DNA from: Pectobacterium aroidearum
Lineage (GTDB): Bacteria; Pseudomonadota; Gammaproteobacteria; Enterobacterales; Enterobacteriaceae
Direction: 5' to 3'
DNA length: 64,000 nt
Assembly (NCBI RefSeq): GCF_041228105.1
Contig: NZ_CP166097.1
Coordinates: 3,658,001 to 3,722,000, forward strand
Shown: piece by piece, positions 1 through 10,059 of the stretch
How the letters are laid out: each line of letters starts with the position of its first letter
How positions within the stretch are numbered: position 1 is the stretch's first letter
Position numbers and translations under genes: made by a program
The notes under the pieces: generated by a model
The model's input: the letters and a program-made list of their open reading frames with translations, nothing else
What the model was told of the DNA's origin: nothing
Database searches by the model: none

Positions 1-809
1 GCCATCAGCGCCGCATTCGCGAACTCATTGCGATCTCCGTTGTGCTGCCGGGGCTGGTTGATCCGGTGGCAGGCATTGTCCGCTATATGCCACACATCAG
101 CGTAGATAACTGGCAACTGGTCGAAAATCTGCAACGCCAGTTCAACGTTACCAGCTTTGTCGGTCACGATATCCGCAGCCTGGCATTGGCAGAACACTAT
201 TTCGGCGCCACTCACGACTCGCTGGATTCCATTCTGGTACGCGTCCATCGAGGAACTGGCGCAGGTATTCTCGTCAATGGGCAAATTTTTCTCGGCAGCA
301 ACGGCAACGTCGGCGAGATCGGCCATATTCAGATCGATCCACTTGGCGATCGCTGCCACTGCGGCAATTTCGGCTGCCTGGAAACCGTCGTTGCCAATGC
401 CGCCATTGAACAGCGGGTACAGCATCTGCTGCGTCAGGGTTACCCCAGCAAGCTTTCTACAGATACCCCGACGATTTCTGCCATTTGCAAAGCGGCAAAT
501 CGGGGCGACGCCCTCGCCCGTGAGGTGATCGAACAGGCTGGGATCAACCTTGGTAAAGCGCTTTCCATCGCAATCAACCTCTTCAATCCTCAGAAAGTTG
601 TGATTGCCGGTGAAATTACCGAAGCAGAAAAAACGCTGCTTCCTGCGATCCAGCGTTGTATCAATACGCAAGTGCTGAAAGAATTTCGTCATAACCTGCC
701 GATTGAGATCTCCAGCCTCAACCATCTTTCCGCTATCAGCGCATTTGCCTTGGTCAAACGTGCGATGCTAAACGGCGTGCTGCTACAGCAATTACTCGAA
801 AATGCCTGA
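1..809 (+). CDS. nagC: N-acetylglucosamine repressor NagC (3' part, 5' end outside window)
   Basis: ROK-family transcription factor that represses amino-sugar uptake and use (nag genes) and is released by GlcNAc-6-phosphate. The reading frame is already open at base 3, so the GTG at 42 is an internal codon and the N-terminal helix-turn-helix lies outside the window. Visible are the GTGAG sugar-binding loop, the ROK segment GNVGEIGH and the zinc-binding CHCGNFGCLE motif, followed by a C-terminus almost identical to E. coli NagC. Its position just before asnB matches the E. coli order nagBAC...asnB. No premature stop is seen. Identification is near certain; only the missing start limits the entry. 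Confidence 0.95.
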   Translation, partial: HQRRIRELIAISVVLPGLVDPVAGIVRYMPHISVDNWQLVENLQRQFNVTSFVGHDIRSLALAEHYFGATHDSLDSILVRVHRGTGAGILVNGQIFLGSNGNVGEIGHIQIDPLGDRCHCGNFGCLETVVANAAIEQRVQHLLRQGYPSKLSTDTPTISAICKAANRGDALAREVIEQAGINLGKALSIAINLFNPQKVVIAGEITEAEKTLLPAIQRCINTQVLKEFRHNLPIEISSLNHLSAISAFALVKRAMLNGVLLQQLLENA

Positions 810-1012
810 CCCTCGTTCTGGCCGGATTATGTAATCCCTAAAAATCCGGCTTTTCCCTTCTATGAATTTGACGAATCGACACCAAAAAACAGAATAATTT
901 AACGAAACACCACATCGATGGCTTTTTTCATTAAATAATATTGAATTCCTATGGCACTTTGATGCTAAATCAATGGCACTGAGTTCGAATCTGTCATTAC
1001 TGGGAGTCATGT

Positions 1013-2677
1013 ATGTGTTCTATTTTTGGTGTGCTTGATCTGAAAAGCGATCCTGTTGAACTGCGTAAGAAAGCACTGGAGCTATCTCGTTTAATGCGTC
1101 ACCGCGGGCCAGACTGGTCCGGCGTTTATGCCAGCGACAAAGCGATTCTGGCTCATGAACGCTTGTCTATCGTTGACGTCAACACGGGCGCACAGCCGCT
1201 TTACAACGCCGAGCGCACCCACATTCTGGCCGTTAACGGTGAAATCTATAACCATCAGGCATTGCGCCAGCAATACGGTGACCGTTACGCGTTTCAGACT
1301 GGCTCCGACTGTGAAGTGATTCTCGCGCTGTATCAGGAGAAAGGTCCGGCATTCCTGGATGAGCTGCGCGGCATGTTCGCTTTTGCTCTGTATGACAGCG
1401 AAAAAGACGCCTACCTGATTGGCCGTGACCACCTTGGCATCATCCCGCTGTATATGGGCTACGATGAACACGGCAACCTCTATGTCGCTTCTGAAATGAA
1501 AGCGCTGGTACCAGTTTGCCGCACCATCAAAGAATTCCCGGCAGGCAGCTACCTGTGGAGCAAAGACGGCGAAATTCGTGAGTATTACCAGCGCGACTGG
1601 TTTGATTACGATGCCGTAAAAGACAACGAAACGGATAAAGAAGCACTGCGCGATGCGCTGGAAGAAGCGGTGAAAAGCCACCTGATGTCTGACGTACCTT
1701 ACGGCGTGTTGCTCTCTGGCGGTCTGGATTCTTCCGTTATCTCCGCAATCACCAAAAAATATGCCGCACGTCGCGTAGAAGATGATGAGCGCAGCGAAGC
1801 CTGGTGGCCTCAGTTGCACTCTTTCGCCGTCGGCCTGGAAGGTGCGCCAGACTTGAAAGCCGCGCAAGAAGTGGCTGACCACTTAGGGACTGTGCACCAC
1901 GAAATTCACTTCACCGTGCAGGAAGGGCTGGATGCCATTCGTGATGTGATTTACCACATCGAAACCTATGACGTCACCACGATTCGCGCCTCAACGCCAA
2001 TGTACCTGATGTCGCGTAAAATCAAAGCGATGGGCATCAAGATGGTGCTGTCAGGTGAAGGTTCTGACGAAGTATTCGGCGGCTATCTCTATTTCCACAA
2101 AGCGCCAAACGCCAAAGAGCTGCATGAAGAAACCGTGCGTAAACTGCTGGCACTGCACCAGTACGACTGCGCCCGCGCGAACAAAGCGATGTCTGCCTGG
2201 GGCGTGGAAGCGCGCGTGCCGTTCCTGGACAAAAACTTCCTTGATGTCGCCATGCGCATCAACCCACGCGACAAAATGTGTGGCAACGGCAAGATGGAAA
2301 AACACATCCTGCGCGAGTGCTTTGAATCCTACCTGCCGCACAGCGTTGCATGGCGTCAGAAAGAGCAGTTCTCTGACGGCGTAGGCTACAGCTGGATTGA
2401 TACGCTGAAAGAAGTAGCGGCTCAGCAGGTTACCGATCAGCAGTTGGAGACAGCACGCTTCCGCTTCCCGTACAACACCCCGGGCTCCAAAGAAGCGTAT
2501 CTGTACCGTGAAATCTTCGAAGAGCTGTTCCCGGTTCCCAGCGCAGCAGAATGCGTACCGGGTGGCCCATCCGTCGCCTGTTCGTCTGCCAAAGCGATTG
2601 AGTGGGATGAATCTTTCAAGAAACTGGATGATCCATCAGGCCGTGCGGTTGGCGTACACCAGTCAGCCTACAAATAA
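1013..2677 (+). CDS. asnB: Asparagine synthase B (glutamine-hydrolysing)
   Basis: Makes asparagine from aspartate, ATP and glutamine in the cytoplasm. The 554 residues match the family length. The protein starts MCSIFGV, so Cys2 is the free N-terminal nucleophile of the class II glutaminase domain (about residues 2-190). The synthetase domain follows, with the PPi-loop motif SGGLDSS near residues 233-240. The start follows a short purine-rich stretch (tgggag) at good spacing. It is transcribed alone and is followed by a strong terminator at 2699-2723. Regulation is not evident from the 200-base upstream gap. Confidence 0.97.
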   Translation: MCSIFGVLDLKSDPVELRKKALELSRLMRHRGPDWSGVYASDKAILAHERLSIVDVNTGAQPLYNAERTHILAVNGEIYNHQALRQQYGDRYAFQTGSDCEVILALYQEKGPAFLDELRGMFAFALYDSEKDAYLIGRDHLGIIPLYMGYDEHGNLYVASEMKALVPVCRTIKEFPAGSYLWSKDGEIREYYQRDWFDYDAVKDNETDKEALRDALEEAVKSHLMSDVPYGVLLSGGLDSSVISAITKKYAARRVEDDERSEAWWPQLHSFAVGLEGAPDLKAAQEVADHLGTVHHEIHFTVQEGLDAIRDVIYHIETYDVTTIRASTPMYLMSRKIKAMGIKMVLSGEGSDEVFGGYLYFHKAPNAKELHEETVRKLLALHQYDCARANKAMSAWGVEARVPFLDKNFLDVAMRINPRDKMCGNGKMEKHILRECFESYLPHSVAWRQKEQFSDGVGYSWIDTLKEVAAQQVTDQQLETARFRFPYNTPGSKEAYLYREIFEELFPVPSAAECVPGGPSVACSSAKAIEWDESFKKLDDPSGRAVGVHQSAYK

Positions 2678-2698
2678 TTCGATTTAATTTTTTCAGTC

Positions 2699-2723
2699 AA
2701 CGGGCCTTTCGTGGCCCGTTTTT
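2699..2723 (+). terminator. Rho-independent terminator of asnB
   Basis: Perfect 8-bp stem AACGGGCC / GGCCCGTT with a six-base loop, followed by a T run, starting 22 bases after the asnB stop codon. Confidence 0.85.
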
Positions 2724-2829
2724 GTACGCTTAATTGACTGGGAATACGTGCTTTTTGGCGTTTTTCTCACCATACTGTTCACAACCCAAACAAACGGTAC
2801 ATTGATGGCACTTTTCGGGAAAAAACTAG

Positions 2830-2867
2830 TTGACGCAATTAGGCCAACTACGCATAATGCGCCCCGC
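2830..2867 (+). promoter_or_regulatory. Promoter of the tRNA operon with GC-rich discriminator
   Basis: TTGACG at 2830-2835 and CATAAT at 2853-2858 are separated by 17 bases. They are followed by the GC-rich discriminator gcgccccgc, typical of stable-RNA promoters under stringent control, about 40 bases ahead of the first tRNA. Inferred from sequence only. Confidence 0.75.
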
Positions 2868-2896
2868 AACGCCGATGAAGGTGACGCGGAAAGGAT

Positions 2897-2973
2897 GGCT
2901 ACGTAGCTCAGCTGGTTAGAGCACAGCACTCATAATGCTGGGGTCACAGGTTCGATTCCCGTCGTAGCCACCA
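2897..2973 (+). tRNA. metT: tRNA-Met (CAT), elongator
   Basis: 77 bases, with acceptor GGCTACG pairing CGTAGCC, encoded CCA, T-loop TTCGATT and anticodon CAT in the loop ctcataa. It matches the E. coli metT/metU elongator type and is the first gene of the Met-Leu-Gln-Gln-Met-Gln cluster. A second copy lies at 3360-3436. Confidence 0.97.
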
Positions 2974-2981
2974 TCTTTTTT

Positions 2982-3066
2982 GCGGGAGTGGCGAAATTGG
3001 TAGACGCACCAGATTTAGGTTCTGGCGCCGCAAGGTGTGCGAGTTCAAGTCTCGCCTCCCGCACCA
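2982..3066 (+). tRNA. leuW: tRNA-Leu (TAG)
   Basis: 85 bases with a long variable arm, acceptor GCGGGAG / CTCCCGC, encoded CCA and anticodon TAG in the loop tttagg. It corresponds to E. coli leuW in the same tRNA operon. Confidence 0.97.
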
Positions 3067-3120
3067 TTATCTTCTCGGTCTGACATCGCTTTTCGAAGCT
3101 TGTTAGTGTTTTGTAGTGAT

Positions 3121-3195
3121 TGGGGTATCGCCAAGCGGTAAGGCACCGGTTTTTGATACCGGCATTCCCTGGTTCGAATCCAGGTACCCCAGCCA
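3121..3195 (+). tRNA. glnU: tRNA-Gln (TTG), copy 1
   Basis: 75 bases, acceptor TGGGGTA / TACCCCA, encoded GCCA end and anticodon TTG in the loop tttttgata. It is nearly identical to the copy at 3232-3306; the few differences lie in the anticodon stem (accgg/ccggc against actgg/ccagc) and are compensatory. Confidence 0.97.
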
Positions 3196-3231
3196 TTTCA
3201 AAACATATGCTGAAAAAATTCGTTGTCCTGT

Positions 3232-3306
3232 TGGGGTATCGCCAAGCGGTAAGGCACTGGTTTTTGATACCAGCATTCCCTGGTTCGAATCCAGGTACCC
3301 CAGCCA
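3232..3306 (+). tRNA. glnW: tRNA-Gln (TTG), copy 2
   Basis: 75 bases, same body as the preceding glutamine tRNA, anticodon TTG. The anticodon stem differs by a compensated base pair, so both copies should fold. Confidence 0.97.
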
Positions 3307-3359
3307 TCTACTTGATGTAGAAGATGTTGTTGAAGTAAGGTAACATTAGCAGTACATTT

Positions 3360-3436
3360 GGCTACGTAGCTCAGCTGGTTAGAGCACAGCACTCATAATG
3401 CTGGGGTCACAGGTTCGATTCCCGTCGTAGCCACCA
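3360..3436 (+). tRNA. metU: tRNA-Met (CAT), elongator, second copy
   Basis: Identical over its 77 bases to the first tRNA-Met of the cluster, with encoded CCA. Confidence 0.97.
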
Positions 3437-3442
3437 TATTAT

Positions 3443-3517
3443 TGGGGTATCGCCAAGCGGTAAGGCACCGGATTCTGATTCCGGCATTCCGAGGTTCGAA
3501 TCCTCGTACCCCAGCCA
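3443..3517 (+). tRNA. glnV: tRNA-Gln (CTG)
   Basis: 75 bases, acceptor TGGGGTA / TACCCCA, anticodon CTG in the loop ttctgat. It is the last gene of the cluster; only one CTG-reading glutamine tRNA is present, where E. coli has two (glnV, glnX). Confidence 0.97.
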
Positions 3518-3543
3518 AATTAAGCTGGTAAAACAGCTAGATG

Positions 3544-3577
3544 CGGGGCGACAATCGAAAGATGTCGCCCCGTTTTC
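3544..3577 (+). terminator. Terminator of the tRNA operon
   Basis: Perfect 10-bp stem CGGGGCGACA / TGTCGCCCCG with a short loop, followed by ttttc, placed 27 bases after the last tRNA. Confidence 0.9.
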
Positions 3578-3649
3578 TTATGCGTGGTATTAACATAGTC
3601 TAGTGCTAACATATCCCAATCCACTATTCGATTTTCCCAAAGGGCGGGC

Positions 3650-4264
3650 ATGAAGGTTTTATCGACATCCTCTGTTACTCATGATTTCAGCCGCGCTGTG
3701 GCGCCAAAGCAGAATGACGTTAGCCAATCACGGCGATCTGTCATACGTGCGCAGTTCAGCACACTGCTGCTCAGCATGGCGTTGCTGTTCTGCTTCATCA
3801 CTCCGACTTATGCAGCAAACGTCTCTTCTTTCAAGATGTCATCGCAAACGTTCGCTGACCGAATGAATGCCAATCTGACGAAACTCAATATCCCTCTCAA
3901 GTTGACCATTAATCTGGAAAAGGGAACGTCCGTCGATGACTTTCAGCACATTTTTAACGAGCACGTCGGACTAATTGGGTCGGTAGAGAGTAAAGGCCAA
4001 CAGCTTAATGGCCTCGTGATACTCAACGCCGCGTCAGAATCCGCCGATGTAACAAGACAGAATCTGCAAATCGTCACAGCCGCTTTTTCTGCACTATTGG
4101 GTGAGAATAATATCGAAAGCCCCGAAGTGACGGAGATGATGTTCGGCCTGCTTCAGGATAGCCAGACCTCAGGTAAGGGCGTTCGACAGGTAGGAAATGC
4201 TCGCTTTACAGCAACAACTAATAAGGACACCGATATTATCTTCACCGCTGAGCCAGCGCTGTAG
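3650..4264 (+). CDS. Exported hypothetical protein, 204 aa
   Basis: I do not recognise this protein. The start is supported by aaaggg six bases upstream. The first 33 residues are polar and basic (ending SRRSVIRAQ), followed by a hydrophobic stretch LLLSMALLFCFI and a probable signal-peptidase site after TYAA near residue 56, so it looks secreted to the periplasm or beyond, with an unusually long n-region. The mature part of about 150 residues has no cysteine or obvious motif and reads as an alpha/beta domain. It stands alone between the tRNA terminator and the convergent ubiF, a place where E. coli has no gene, so it is probably lineage-specific. Confidence 0.7.
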   Translation: MKVLSTSSVTHDFSRAVAPKQNDVSQSRRSVIRAQFSTLLLSMALLFCFITPTYAANVSSFKMSSQTFADRMNANLTKLNIPLKLTINLEKGTSVDDFQHIFNEHVGLIGSVESKGQQLNGLVILNAASESADVTRQNLQIVTAAFSALLGENNIESPEVTEMMFGLLQDSQTSGKGVRQVGNARFTATTNKDTDIIFTAEPAL

Positions 4265-4286
4265 TAGTCGGCGTCCTCATTATCTA

Positions 4287-5453
4287 TCAGACACCAATGG
4301 CATACTTCAACGCGCGCTGTTTTAACACGCCAGCGCGCTGTGCAACCATCAGCGCCATATTGCGCGCAAAACTCAACGGCGGTAACGCGTTACTGAACGC
4401 GTTATAGAAGAGATCCATCCCGCTTTGCATCATCAGGTTATCCGGCATACGTCGACACTGATAGCGACGTAGCACACGCTCAGAGGCCCACGCCTCTCCT
4501 GCATTACGCGCATTAATCAGCACGTCCAACAGCGCCTCGACATCGCGATATCCCAGATTAACCCCCTGCCCTGCCAGCGGGTTGATGGTATGCGCCGCAT
4601 CGCCCAGTAGCACCAAGCCCGGTTTGATATAGGTTTGCGCATGGCGCCTGACCAGCGGGAATGATCCGGCGGAGAGCGCTTTAACCGTGCCCAATCGCTC
4701 AGGAAAGGCGGCTGCAATTTCTTTATCCAACTGAGCGAGCGGCATCGCCTGAAGCTGGCGAATACGCTGCGGGCTGTCGTACCACACCAGCGATCCCCAC
4801 TGGTCAAATAGCGGCAAAAACGCACGCGGGCCGCTCGGCGTGAACTGCTGCCAGGTGACGTCCTGCTGGGGTTGCGAAGTTTCAATACCAATCAGCATAC
4901 AAGACTGGCGATACTGCCAGCCGCTGATGCCAATCCCCGCCCACTGGCGAACCTGAGAGTTCGCGCCATCAGCGCCAATCACCAGCGAAGCCGTCAGTTG
5001 TTGCCCATCGGCAAGCTGTAAGCACCAGCCATCATTGGTGCGTTGCAGGTTCTGCGGCGTGGCCGGGCAGTAACATTGGCAACGTTCTTCTTCCTGTAAG
5101 CTTTCCCAGAGCGCCAATTGCAGCACGCGGTTTTCAACCATGAAGCCCAGCTCAGGCAGATGAATGTCAGCAGCATCGAAAACGACTCTGGCATTCGCCC
5201 ATTCCCAGGTTTCCAGCCGGCGGTATGGCGCGCTGCGCATTTGCTGTACTCGTGGCCATGCGCCCAGTTCTTTCAGCAACGCAACCGACGCGTAGCCAAT
5301 CGCCGAGATCCGTAAATCTGGCGGGTAGGCAGCATCAAATGGCGCGGGCATTTCCTGCTCAACTACCGCAACCTGAAACCCTTGCTGTGCCAACCCAAGC
5401 GCCGCGGCCGCGCCAACCATGCCACCGCCAACCACAATCGCATCGTAATGCAT
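4287..5453 (-). CDS. ubiF: 3-demethoxyubiquinol 3-hydroxylase UbiF
   Basis: FAD-dependent monooxygenase of the UbiH/COQ6 family that hydroxylates C-6 of the demethoxyubiquinone ring in ubiquinone synthesis, on the inner face of the membrane. The 388 residues contain the N-terminal FAD fold VGGGMVGAAAALGL (about residues 8-21), the DG motif GADGANS near 160 and the second FAD motif GDAAHTINPLAGQG near 284. The assignment to UbiF rather than UbiH/UbiI rests on the position next to miaB, as in E. coli. It reads divergently from miaB across a 226-base gap. The start follows gagagg at a somewhat long distance. Confidence 0.92.
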   Translation of the reverse strand: MHYDAIVVGGGMVGAAAALGLAQQGFQVAVVEQEMPAPFDAAYPPDLRISAIGYASVALLKELGAWPRVQQMRSAPYRRLETWEWANARVVFDAADIHLPELGFMVENRVLQLALWESLQEEERCQCYCPATPQNLQRTNDGWCLQLADGQQLTASLVIGADGANSQVRQWAGIGISGWQYRQSCMLIGIETSQPQQDVTWQQFTPSGPRAFLPLFDQWGSLVWYDSPQRIRQLQAMPLAQLDKEIAAAFPERLGTVKALSAGSFPLVRRHAQTYIKPGLVLLGDAAHTINPLAGQGVNLGYRDVEALLDVLINARNAGEAWASERVLRRYQCRRMPDNLMMQSGMDLFYNAFSNALPPLSFARNMALMVAQRAGVLKQRALKYAIGV

Positions 5454-5679
5454 ATTGGCCTATCCTCTCTGGTTCTGGTCTCTTCACACCAGTAAAAATG
5501 CATGAAAGTAGTGTACTGGATCTGCGAGTGATTTTTCAGAAAAGCCGCATTTTTATAGAAAGTAAGGGGTTATCAAATCAGCGAGGTTTCCGGCACTGGT
5601 CACAACGTCAGCGAACGATTACAATACCCGCCCCAAATGAGGGGAATCTTTCTTATCCGCACTGAGTAATGGCAAGTCG

Positions 5680-7104
5680 ATGACAAAAAAACTGCTTATT
5701 AAAACCTGGGGCTGTCAGATGAATGAGTACGATTCATCAAAGATGGCTGATTTACTGGGAAGTACGCACGGCTATGAGCTGACTGAAATCGCTGAAGAAG
5801 CCGATGTCCTGCTGCTCAATACCTGTTCGATCCGTGAAAAGGCGCAGGAAAAGGTCTTCCATCAACTTGGCCGTTGGAAAGCGCTGAAAGATCTCAATCC
5901 GAATTTGATTATTGGTGTGGGTGGCTGCGTCGCCTCACAGGAAGGCGCGCATATTCGTGAACGTGCGCACTATGTTGACGTTATTTTTGGCCCACAAACC
6001 CTGCACCGTCTGCCGGAAATGATTAACCACGTTCAGGGCACACGCAGCCCTATCGTTGATATCAGTTTCCCTGAAATAGAAAAATTTGACCGTCTGCCAG
6101 AACCACGTGCCGAAGGGCCAACGGCATTCGTCTCCATCATGGAAGGTTGCAATAAATATTGCACATTCTGCGTGGTGCCTTATACCCGTGGGGAAGAAGT
6201 CAGCCGCCCGTGTGATGATGTCTTGTTTGAAATCGCTCAACTGGCAGCGCAAGGCGTACGTGAGGTCAACCTACTGGGACAGAACGTTAACGCCTATCGC
6301 GGCGAAACTTATGACGGTGAAATTTGTTCTTTTGCCGAACTGCTGCGTCTGGTCGCCGCTATTGACGGGATCGACCGTATCCGTTTTACCACCAGCCATC
6401 CCATTGAATTCACAGACGACATTATCAGCGTCTATGAAGACACGCCGGAACTGGTCAGCTTCCTGCATTTGCCAGTGCAAAGCGGTTCTGACCGTGTGCT
6501 GACGATGATGAAACGCCGCCATACCGCACTGGAATACAAAGCGATTATCCGTAAGTTGCATAACGCGCGTCCGGGCATCCTGATCAGTTCTGACTTTATC
6601 GTCGGCTTCCCTGGCGAAACGCAGGCTGACTTTGAACAAACGATGAAGCTGATTGCCGATGTGAATTTCGATATGAGCTACAGCTTTGTCTACTCCGCCC
6701 GCCCGGGAACACCGGCTGCTGACATGATCGATGACGTGCCGGAAGAAGAGAAAAAGCAGCGTTTGTACCTTCTGCAAGAGCGCATCACGCAGCAGGCAAT
6801 GCGCTTCAGCCGCCTCATGTTGGGTACCGTCCAGCGTATTCTGGTGGAAGGTACCTCGCGTAAGAGCGTGATGGAGCTGTCTGGCCGTACGGAAAATAAC
6901 CGCGTCGTCAACTTCGAAGGCACGCCGGATATGATCGGTAAATTCGTCGATGTGGAAATCGTTGATGTTTATACCAACTCCCTGCGTGGTATCGTCGTGC
7001 GCACCGAAGATCAAATGGATCTGCGCGTCCATGAATCACCGTCTTCCGTGATTGCGCGTACCCGCAAAGAGAATGAAATCGGCGTTGGGTTCTACCAGCC
7101 GTAA
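5680..7104 (+). CDS. miaB: tRNA-2-methylthio-N6-dimethylallyladenosine synthase MiaB
   Basis: Radical-SAM methylthiotransferase that converts i6A37 to ms2i6A37 in tRNAs reading UNN codons. It is 474 residues long. The N-terminal UPF0004 domain holds the three cysteines of the auxiliary cluster (WGCQMN near 12, NTCSIRE near 49, GGCVAS near 83). The radical-SAM triad CNKYCTFC starts near residue 157, and a C-terminal TRAM domain binds tRNA. Monocistronic: a strong terminator follows at 7134-7159. Confidence 0.97.
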   Translation: MTKKLLIKTWGCQMNEYDSSKMADLLGSTHGYELTEIAEEADVLLLNTCSIREKAQEKVFHQLGRWKALKDLNPNLIIGVGGCVASQEGAHIRERAHYVDVIFGPQTLHRLPEMINHVQGTRSPIVDISFPEIEKFDRLPEPRAEGPTAFVSIMEGCNKYCTFCVVPYTRGEEVSRPCDDVLFEIAQLAAQGVREVNLLGQNVNAYRGETYDGEICSFAELLRLVAAIDGIDRIRFTTSHPIEFTDDIISVYEDTPELVSFLHLPVQSGSDRVLTMMKRRHTALEYKAIIRKLHNARPGILISSDFIVGFPGETQADFEQTMKLIADVNFDMSYSFVYSARPGTPAADMIDDVPEEEKKQRLYLLQERITQQAMRFSRLMLGTVQRILVEGTSRKSVMELSGRTENNRVVNFEGTPDMIGKFVDVEIVDVYTNSLRGIVVRTEDQMDLRVHESPSSVIARTRKENEIGVGFYQP

Positions 7105-7133
7105 TCGACGTTCATTCATGTCTCAGCGTGATG

Positions 7134-7159
7134 ATGGGTGGCAAAGCCACCCATTTTTT
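7134..7159 (+). terminator. Terminator of miaB
   Basis: Perfect 9-bp stem ATGGGTGGC / GCCACCCAT with an AAA loop and a run of six T, 30 bases past the miaB stop. It implies that ybeZ has its own promoter in the following 235 bases. Confidence 0.88.
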
Positions 7160-7393
7160 ATGCTCTCTCGGCGGCACGGTTTTGTGGCAAACCCGCTTTA
7201 TCCTCTGTTTCAATTTCATGGTGCTTACATTTGCTTTTGCGAGGCGGCATCCCAATATCATTATTGTGACTTGCACCATCGGGCATTCACGATGAATAAT
7301 TCATTCATATGGCGGACACATCAGGCCGTCTGACAACTGTTCATTTTGTGCGGGCAGAATAGCGCCAGCACAGCAACGCTCAAGAGGAATAAT

Positions 7394-8452
7394 TTGAACG
7401 TAACGACAAAAGAAATTGCCCTTGAACCCGCAGATAACCAACGCCTGCTCAGCCTTTGCGGTCCATTTGATGACAATATTAAGCAGCTAGAGCGTCGTTT
7501 AGGCATCGAGATCAATCGCCGGGATAACCAGTTTAAACTGGTCGGCAAAAACCTGCTGACGCAAGCTGCCGCTGATATCCTGCAACGTCTGTATGTCGAT
7601 ACAGCCCCGGTACGTGGCGTCATCGGTGATATCGATCCTGAGCAAATTCACCTTGCGATTAAAGAATCCCGCGTGCTGGAGCAGTCTGCGGAACACGTTC
7701 CTGACTATGGCAAAGTGGTCAATATCCGCACCAAACGCGGCGTAATCAAACCGCGCACGCCAAATCAGGCACAATATGTCGCCAATATACTCGATCATGA
7801 CATCACGTTTGGCGTTGGCCCGGCAGGAACGGGAAAAACCTACCTAGCCGTCGCTGCCGCCGTGGATGCATTGGAGCGTCAGGATATTCGCCGTATCCTG
7901 CTCACGCGACCAGCGGTCGAAGCCGGTGAGAAGCTGGGATTCCTGCCTGGCGATCTGAGCCAGAAAGTCGATCCTTACCTGCGACCACTTTATGATGCCC
8001 TGTTTGAAATGCTGGGCTTTGAGCGTGTCGAGAAGCTCATCGAACGCAACGTCATTGAAGTCGCGCCGCTGGCTTACATGCGTGGTCGAACGCTGAACGA
8101 TGCTTTCATCATTCTGGATGAAAGCCAGAACACTACCATCGAACAGATGAAAATGTTCCTGACGCGTATCGGGTTCAACTCAAAAGCCGTCATCACCGGT
8201 GACGTCACGCAGATCGACCTGCCGAAGAATCTCAAATCCGGCTTACGCCACGCCATTGAAGTGCTGGCTGATGTGGAAGAAATTAGCTTTAACTTTTTCC
8301 ATAGCGAAGACGTGGTGCGCCACCCAGTGGTCGCGCGGATTGTGAATGCCTATGAAGCGTGGGAAAATGCCGAGCAGAAACGTAAAGACGCCTTGGCAGA
8401 ACAGCGTAAGCGTGAAGCACAGGCTGCGGCATCAGATCAGGAGCAAAAATGA
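7394..8452 (+). CDS. ybeZ: PhoH-like ATPase YbeZ
   Basis: Cytoplasmic P-loop ATPase of the PhoH family, linked to the rRNA endonuclease YbeY. The frame is open upstream to an ATG at 7346, but similarity to E. coli YbeZ begins at the TTG at 7394, preceded by agagga at ideal spacing, so I place the start there (352 aa; E. coli 346). Walker A GPAGTGKT lies near residue 142 and Walker [10 protein letters not shown] near 237. The C-terminus is a charged coiled tail rich in K, E, Q and A. The stop overlaps the ybeY start by four bases (ATGA), so the two are translationally coupled. Confidence 0.92.
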   Translation: MNVTTKEIALEPADNQRLLSLCGPFDDNIKQLERRLGIEINRRDNQFKLVGKNLLTQAAADILQRLYVDTAPVRGVIGDIDPEQIHLAIKESRVLEQSAEHVPDYGKVVNIRTKRGVIKPRTPNQAQYVANILDHDITFGVGPAGTGKTYLAVAAAVDALERQDIRRILLTRPAVEAGEKLGFLPGDLSQKVDPYLRPLYDALFEMLGFERVEKLIERNVIEVAPLAYMRGRTLNDAFIILDESQNTTIEQMKMFLTRIGFNSKAVITGDVTQIDLPKNLKSGLRHAIEVLADVEEISFNFFHSEDVVRHPVVARIVNAYEAWENAEQKRKDALAEQRKREAQAAASDQEQK

Positions 8453-8928
8453 GTCAGGTGATTCTCGATTTACAAATCGCCAGCGAGCAAGCACAGGGGT
8501 TACCGGAAGAGAAAGACTTTCAGCGCTGGCTGGAAGGCGTTCTGCCACAGTTTCAGGAAGTCTCTGAAGTCACCATCCGTATCGTGGATGAGGCCGAAAG
8601 TCGCGACCTGAATAACACCTACCGCGGGAAAGACAAACCGACCAACGTGCTGTCGTTTCCTTTTGAGGTTCCGCCTGAGGTCGAACTTCCTCTGCTTGGC
8701 GATTTAATCATCTGCCGTCAGGTTGTCGAACAAGAAGCCGCAGAGCAGGAAAAAACTGTAGAAGAGCACTGGGCGCACATGGTTGTCCATGGTAGCCTGC
8801 ATCTGCTAGGGTATGACCATATCGAAGACAGCGAAGCCGAAGAAATGGAAGCGCTGGAAACCGAGATTATGCAAAGTATGGGTTATGCCGATCCTTACCT
8901 TGCAGAAAAAGATGGCCTCACCGAATAA
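8449..8928 (+). CDS. ybeY: Endoribonuclease / rRNA maturation factor YbeY
   Basis: Single-strand-specific metal-dependent RNase needed for 16S rRNA 3' maturation and ribosome quality control. The 159 residues include the zinc motif H-x3-H-x5-H in [11 protein letters not shown] (about residues 114-124), followed by an acidic helix. It is coupled to ybeZ by an ATGA overlap. An ERIC-like repeat separates it from corC, so the usual ybeZ-ybeY-corC-lnt run is interrupted by 251 non-coding bases. Confidence 0.96.
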   Translation: MSQVILDLQIASEQAQGLPEEKDFQRWLEGVLPQFQEVSEVTIRIVDEAESRDLNNTYRGKDKPTNVLSFPFEVPPEVELPLLGDLIICRQVVEQEAAEQEKTVEEHWAHMVVHGSLHLLGYDHIEDSEAEEMEALETEIMQSMGYADPYLAEKDGLTE

Positions 8929-8951
8929 ATAGAAATACATTTTATATGACC

Positions 8952-9070
<119 letters not shown>

Positions 9071-9179
9071 TCCTCGAGATCGGGAAGATGTCGGGTACTT
9101 ATCTGCTACACATCAGCAACTGTGCCGTTTCCAGTTGCTGGCAATAATCCCTTAACAAGAGTGATGTTAATTAAAACGC

Positions 9180-10058
9180 ATGAGCGACGACCATTCTCAA
9201 AACAGCGATGCACCCAGTCCCAAAAAGGGCTTCTTTTCTCTTATTCTTAATCAGCTTTTTCACGGCGAGCCAAAAGATCGTAACGGTTTACTCACTCTGA
9301 TTCGCGATTCCGAACAGAATGACCTGATCGATCCTGAAACACGAGATATGCTCGAAGGCGTCATGGATATCGCCGACCAGCGTGTACGCGACATCATGAT
9401 CCCTCGCTCGCAGATGATTACGCTCAAGCGCGATCAAACGCTGGAAGAGTGCCTGGACGTGATTATCGAATCCGCCCACTCCCGTTTCCCCGTTATTAGC
9501 GAAGATAAAGACCACATTGAAGGCATCCTGATGGCTAAGGATTTGCTGCCGTTTATGCGCAGCGATTCCGAACCCTTCAGTATGGATAAAGTCCTGCGTT
9601 CCGCTGTTGTTGTGCCGGAAAGTAAACGCGTTGATCGGATGCTGAATGAGTTCCGCTCGCTGCGTTATCACATGGCGATTGTCATCGATGAATTTGGCGG
9701 CGTATCCGGCCTGGTCACGATTGAAGATATTCTTGAGCTGATTGTCGGCGAAATTGAAGATGAATACGACGATGAAGAAGACAGAGATATTCGTCAGCTC
9801 AATCGCCAGACTTACACCGTTCGTGCGTTAACCGATATTGAAGATTTCAATGAGGCTTTCGGGACACGGTTCAGCGATGACGAAGTCGATACGATTGGCG
9901 GCTTGGTGATGCAGTCCTTTGGGCACCTTCCTGCCCGAGGCGAAACCATCGACATAGAAGGTTACCTGTTTAAGGTTGCGATGGCGGACAGTCGCCGTAT
10001 TATTCAGGTTCATGTCAGAATCCCTGACGATGCCCCTCAACCAAAATTGGAAGAATAA
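9180..10058 (+). CDS. corC: CBS-domain protein CorC (YbeX)
   Basis: Cytoplasmic protein historically tied to Mg/Co efflux by CorA and placed in operon with lnt. It has 292 residues: a short basic N-terminus, a CBS-domain pair at about residues 70-190 (with [10 protein letters not shown] and [14 protein letters not shown]), an acidic linker [10 protein letters not shown] near 200, and a C-terminal CorC/HlyC domain with [14 protein letters not shown]. The lnt start lies immediately after its stop codon, so the two are one transcription unit. Confidence 0.94.
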   Translation: MSDDHSQNSDAPSPKKGFFSLILNQLFHGEPKDRNGLLTLIRDSEQNDLIDPETRDMLEGVMDIADQRVRDIMIPRSQMITLKRDQTLEECLDVIIESAHSRFPVISEDKDHIEGILMAKDLLPFMRSDSEPFSMDKVLRSAVVVPESKRVDRMLNEFRSLRYHMAIVIDEFGGVSGLVTIEDILELIVGEIEDEYDDEEDRDIRQLNRQTYTVRALTDIEDFNEAFGTRFSDDEVDTIGGLVMQSFGHLPARGETIDIEGYLFKVAMADSRRIIQVHVRIPDDAPQPKLEE

Positions 10059-10059
10059 T

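Noticed and set aside
2930..3307. Open frames across the tRNA cluster, with repeated VPGFEPGNAGIKN-type segments
   Set aside because: They are translations of the tRNA genes themselves; the repeats reflect the repeated T-arms.
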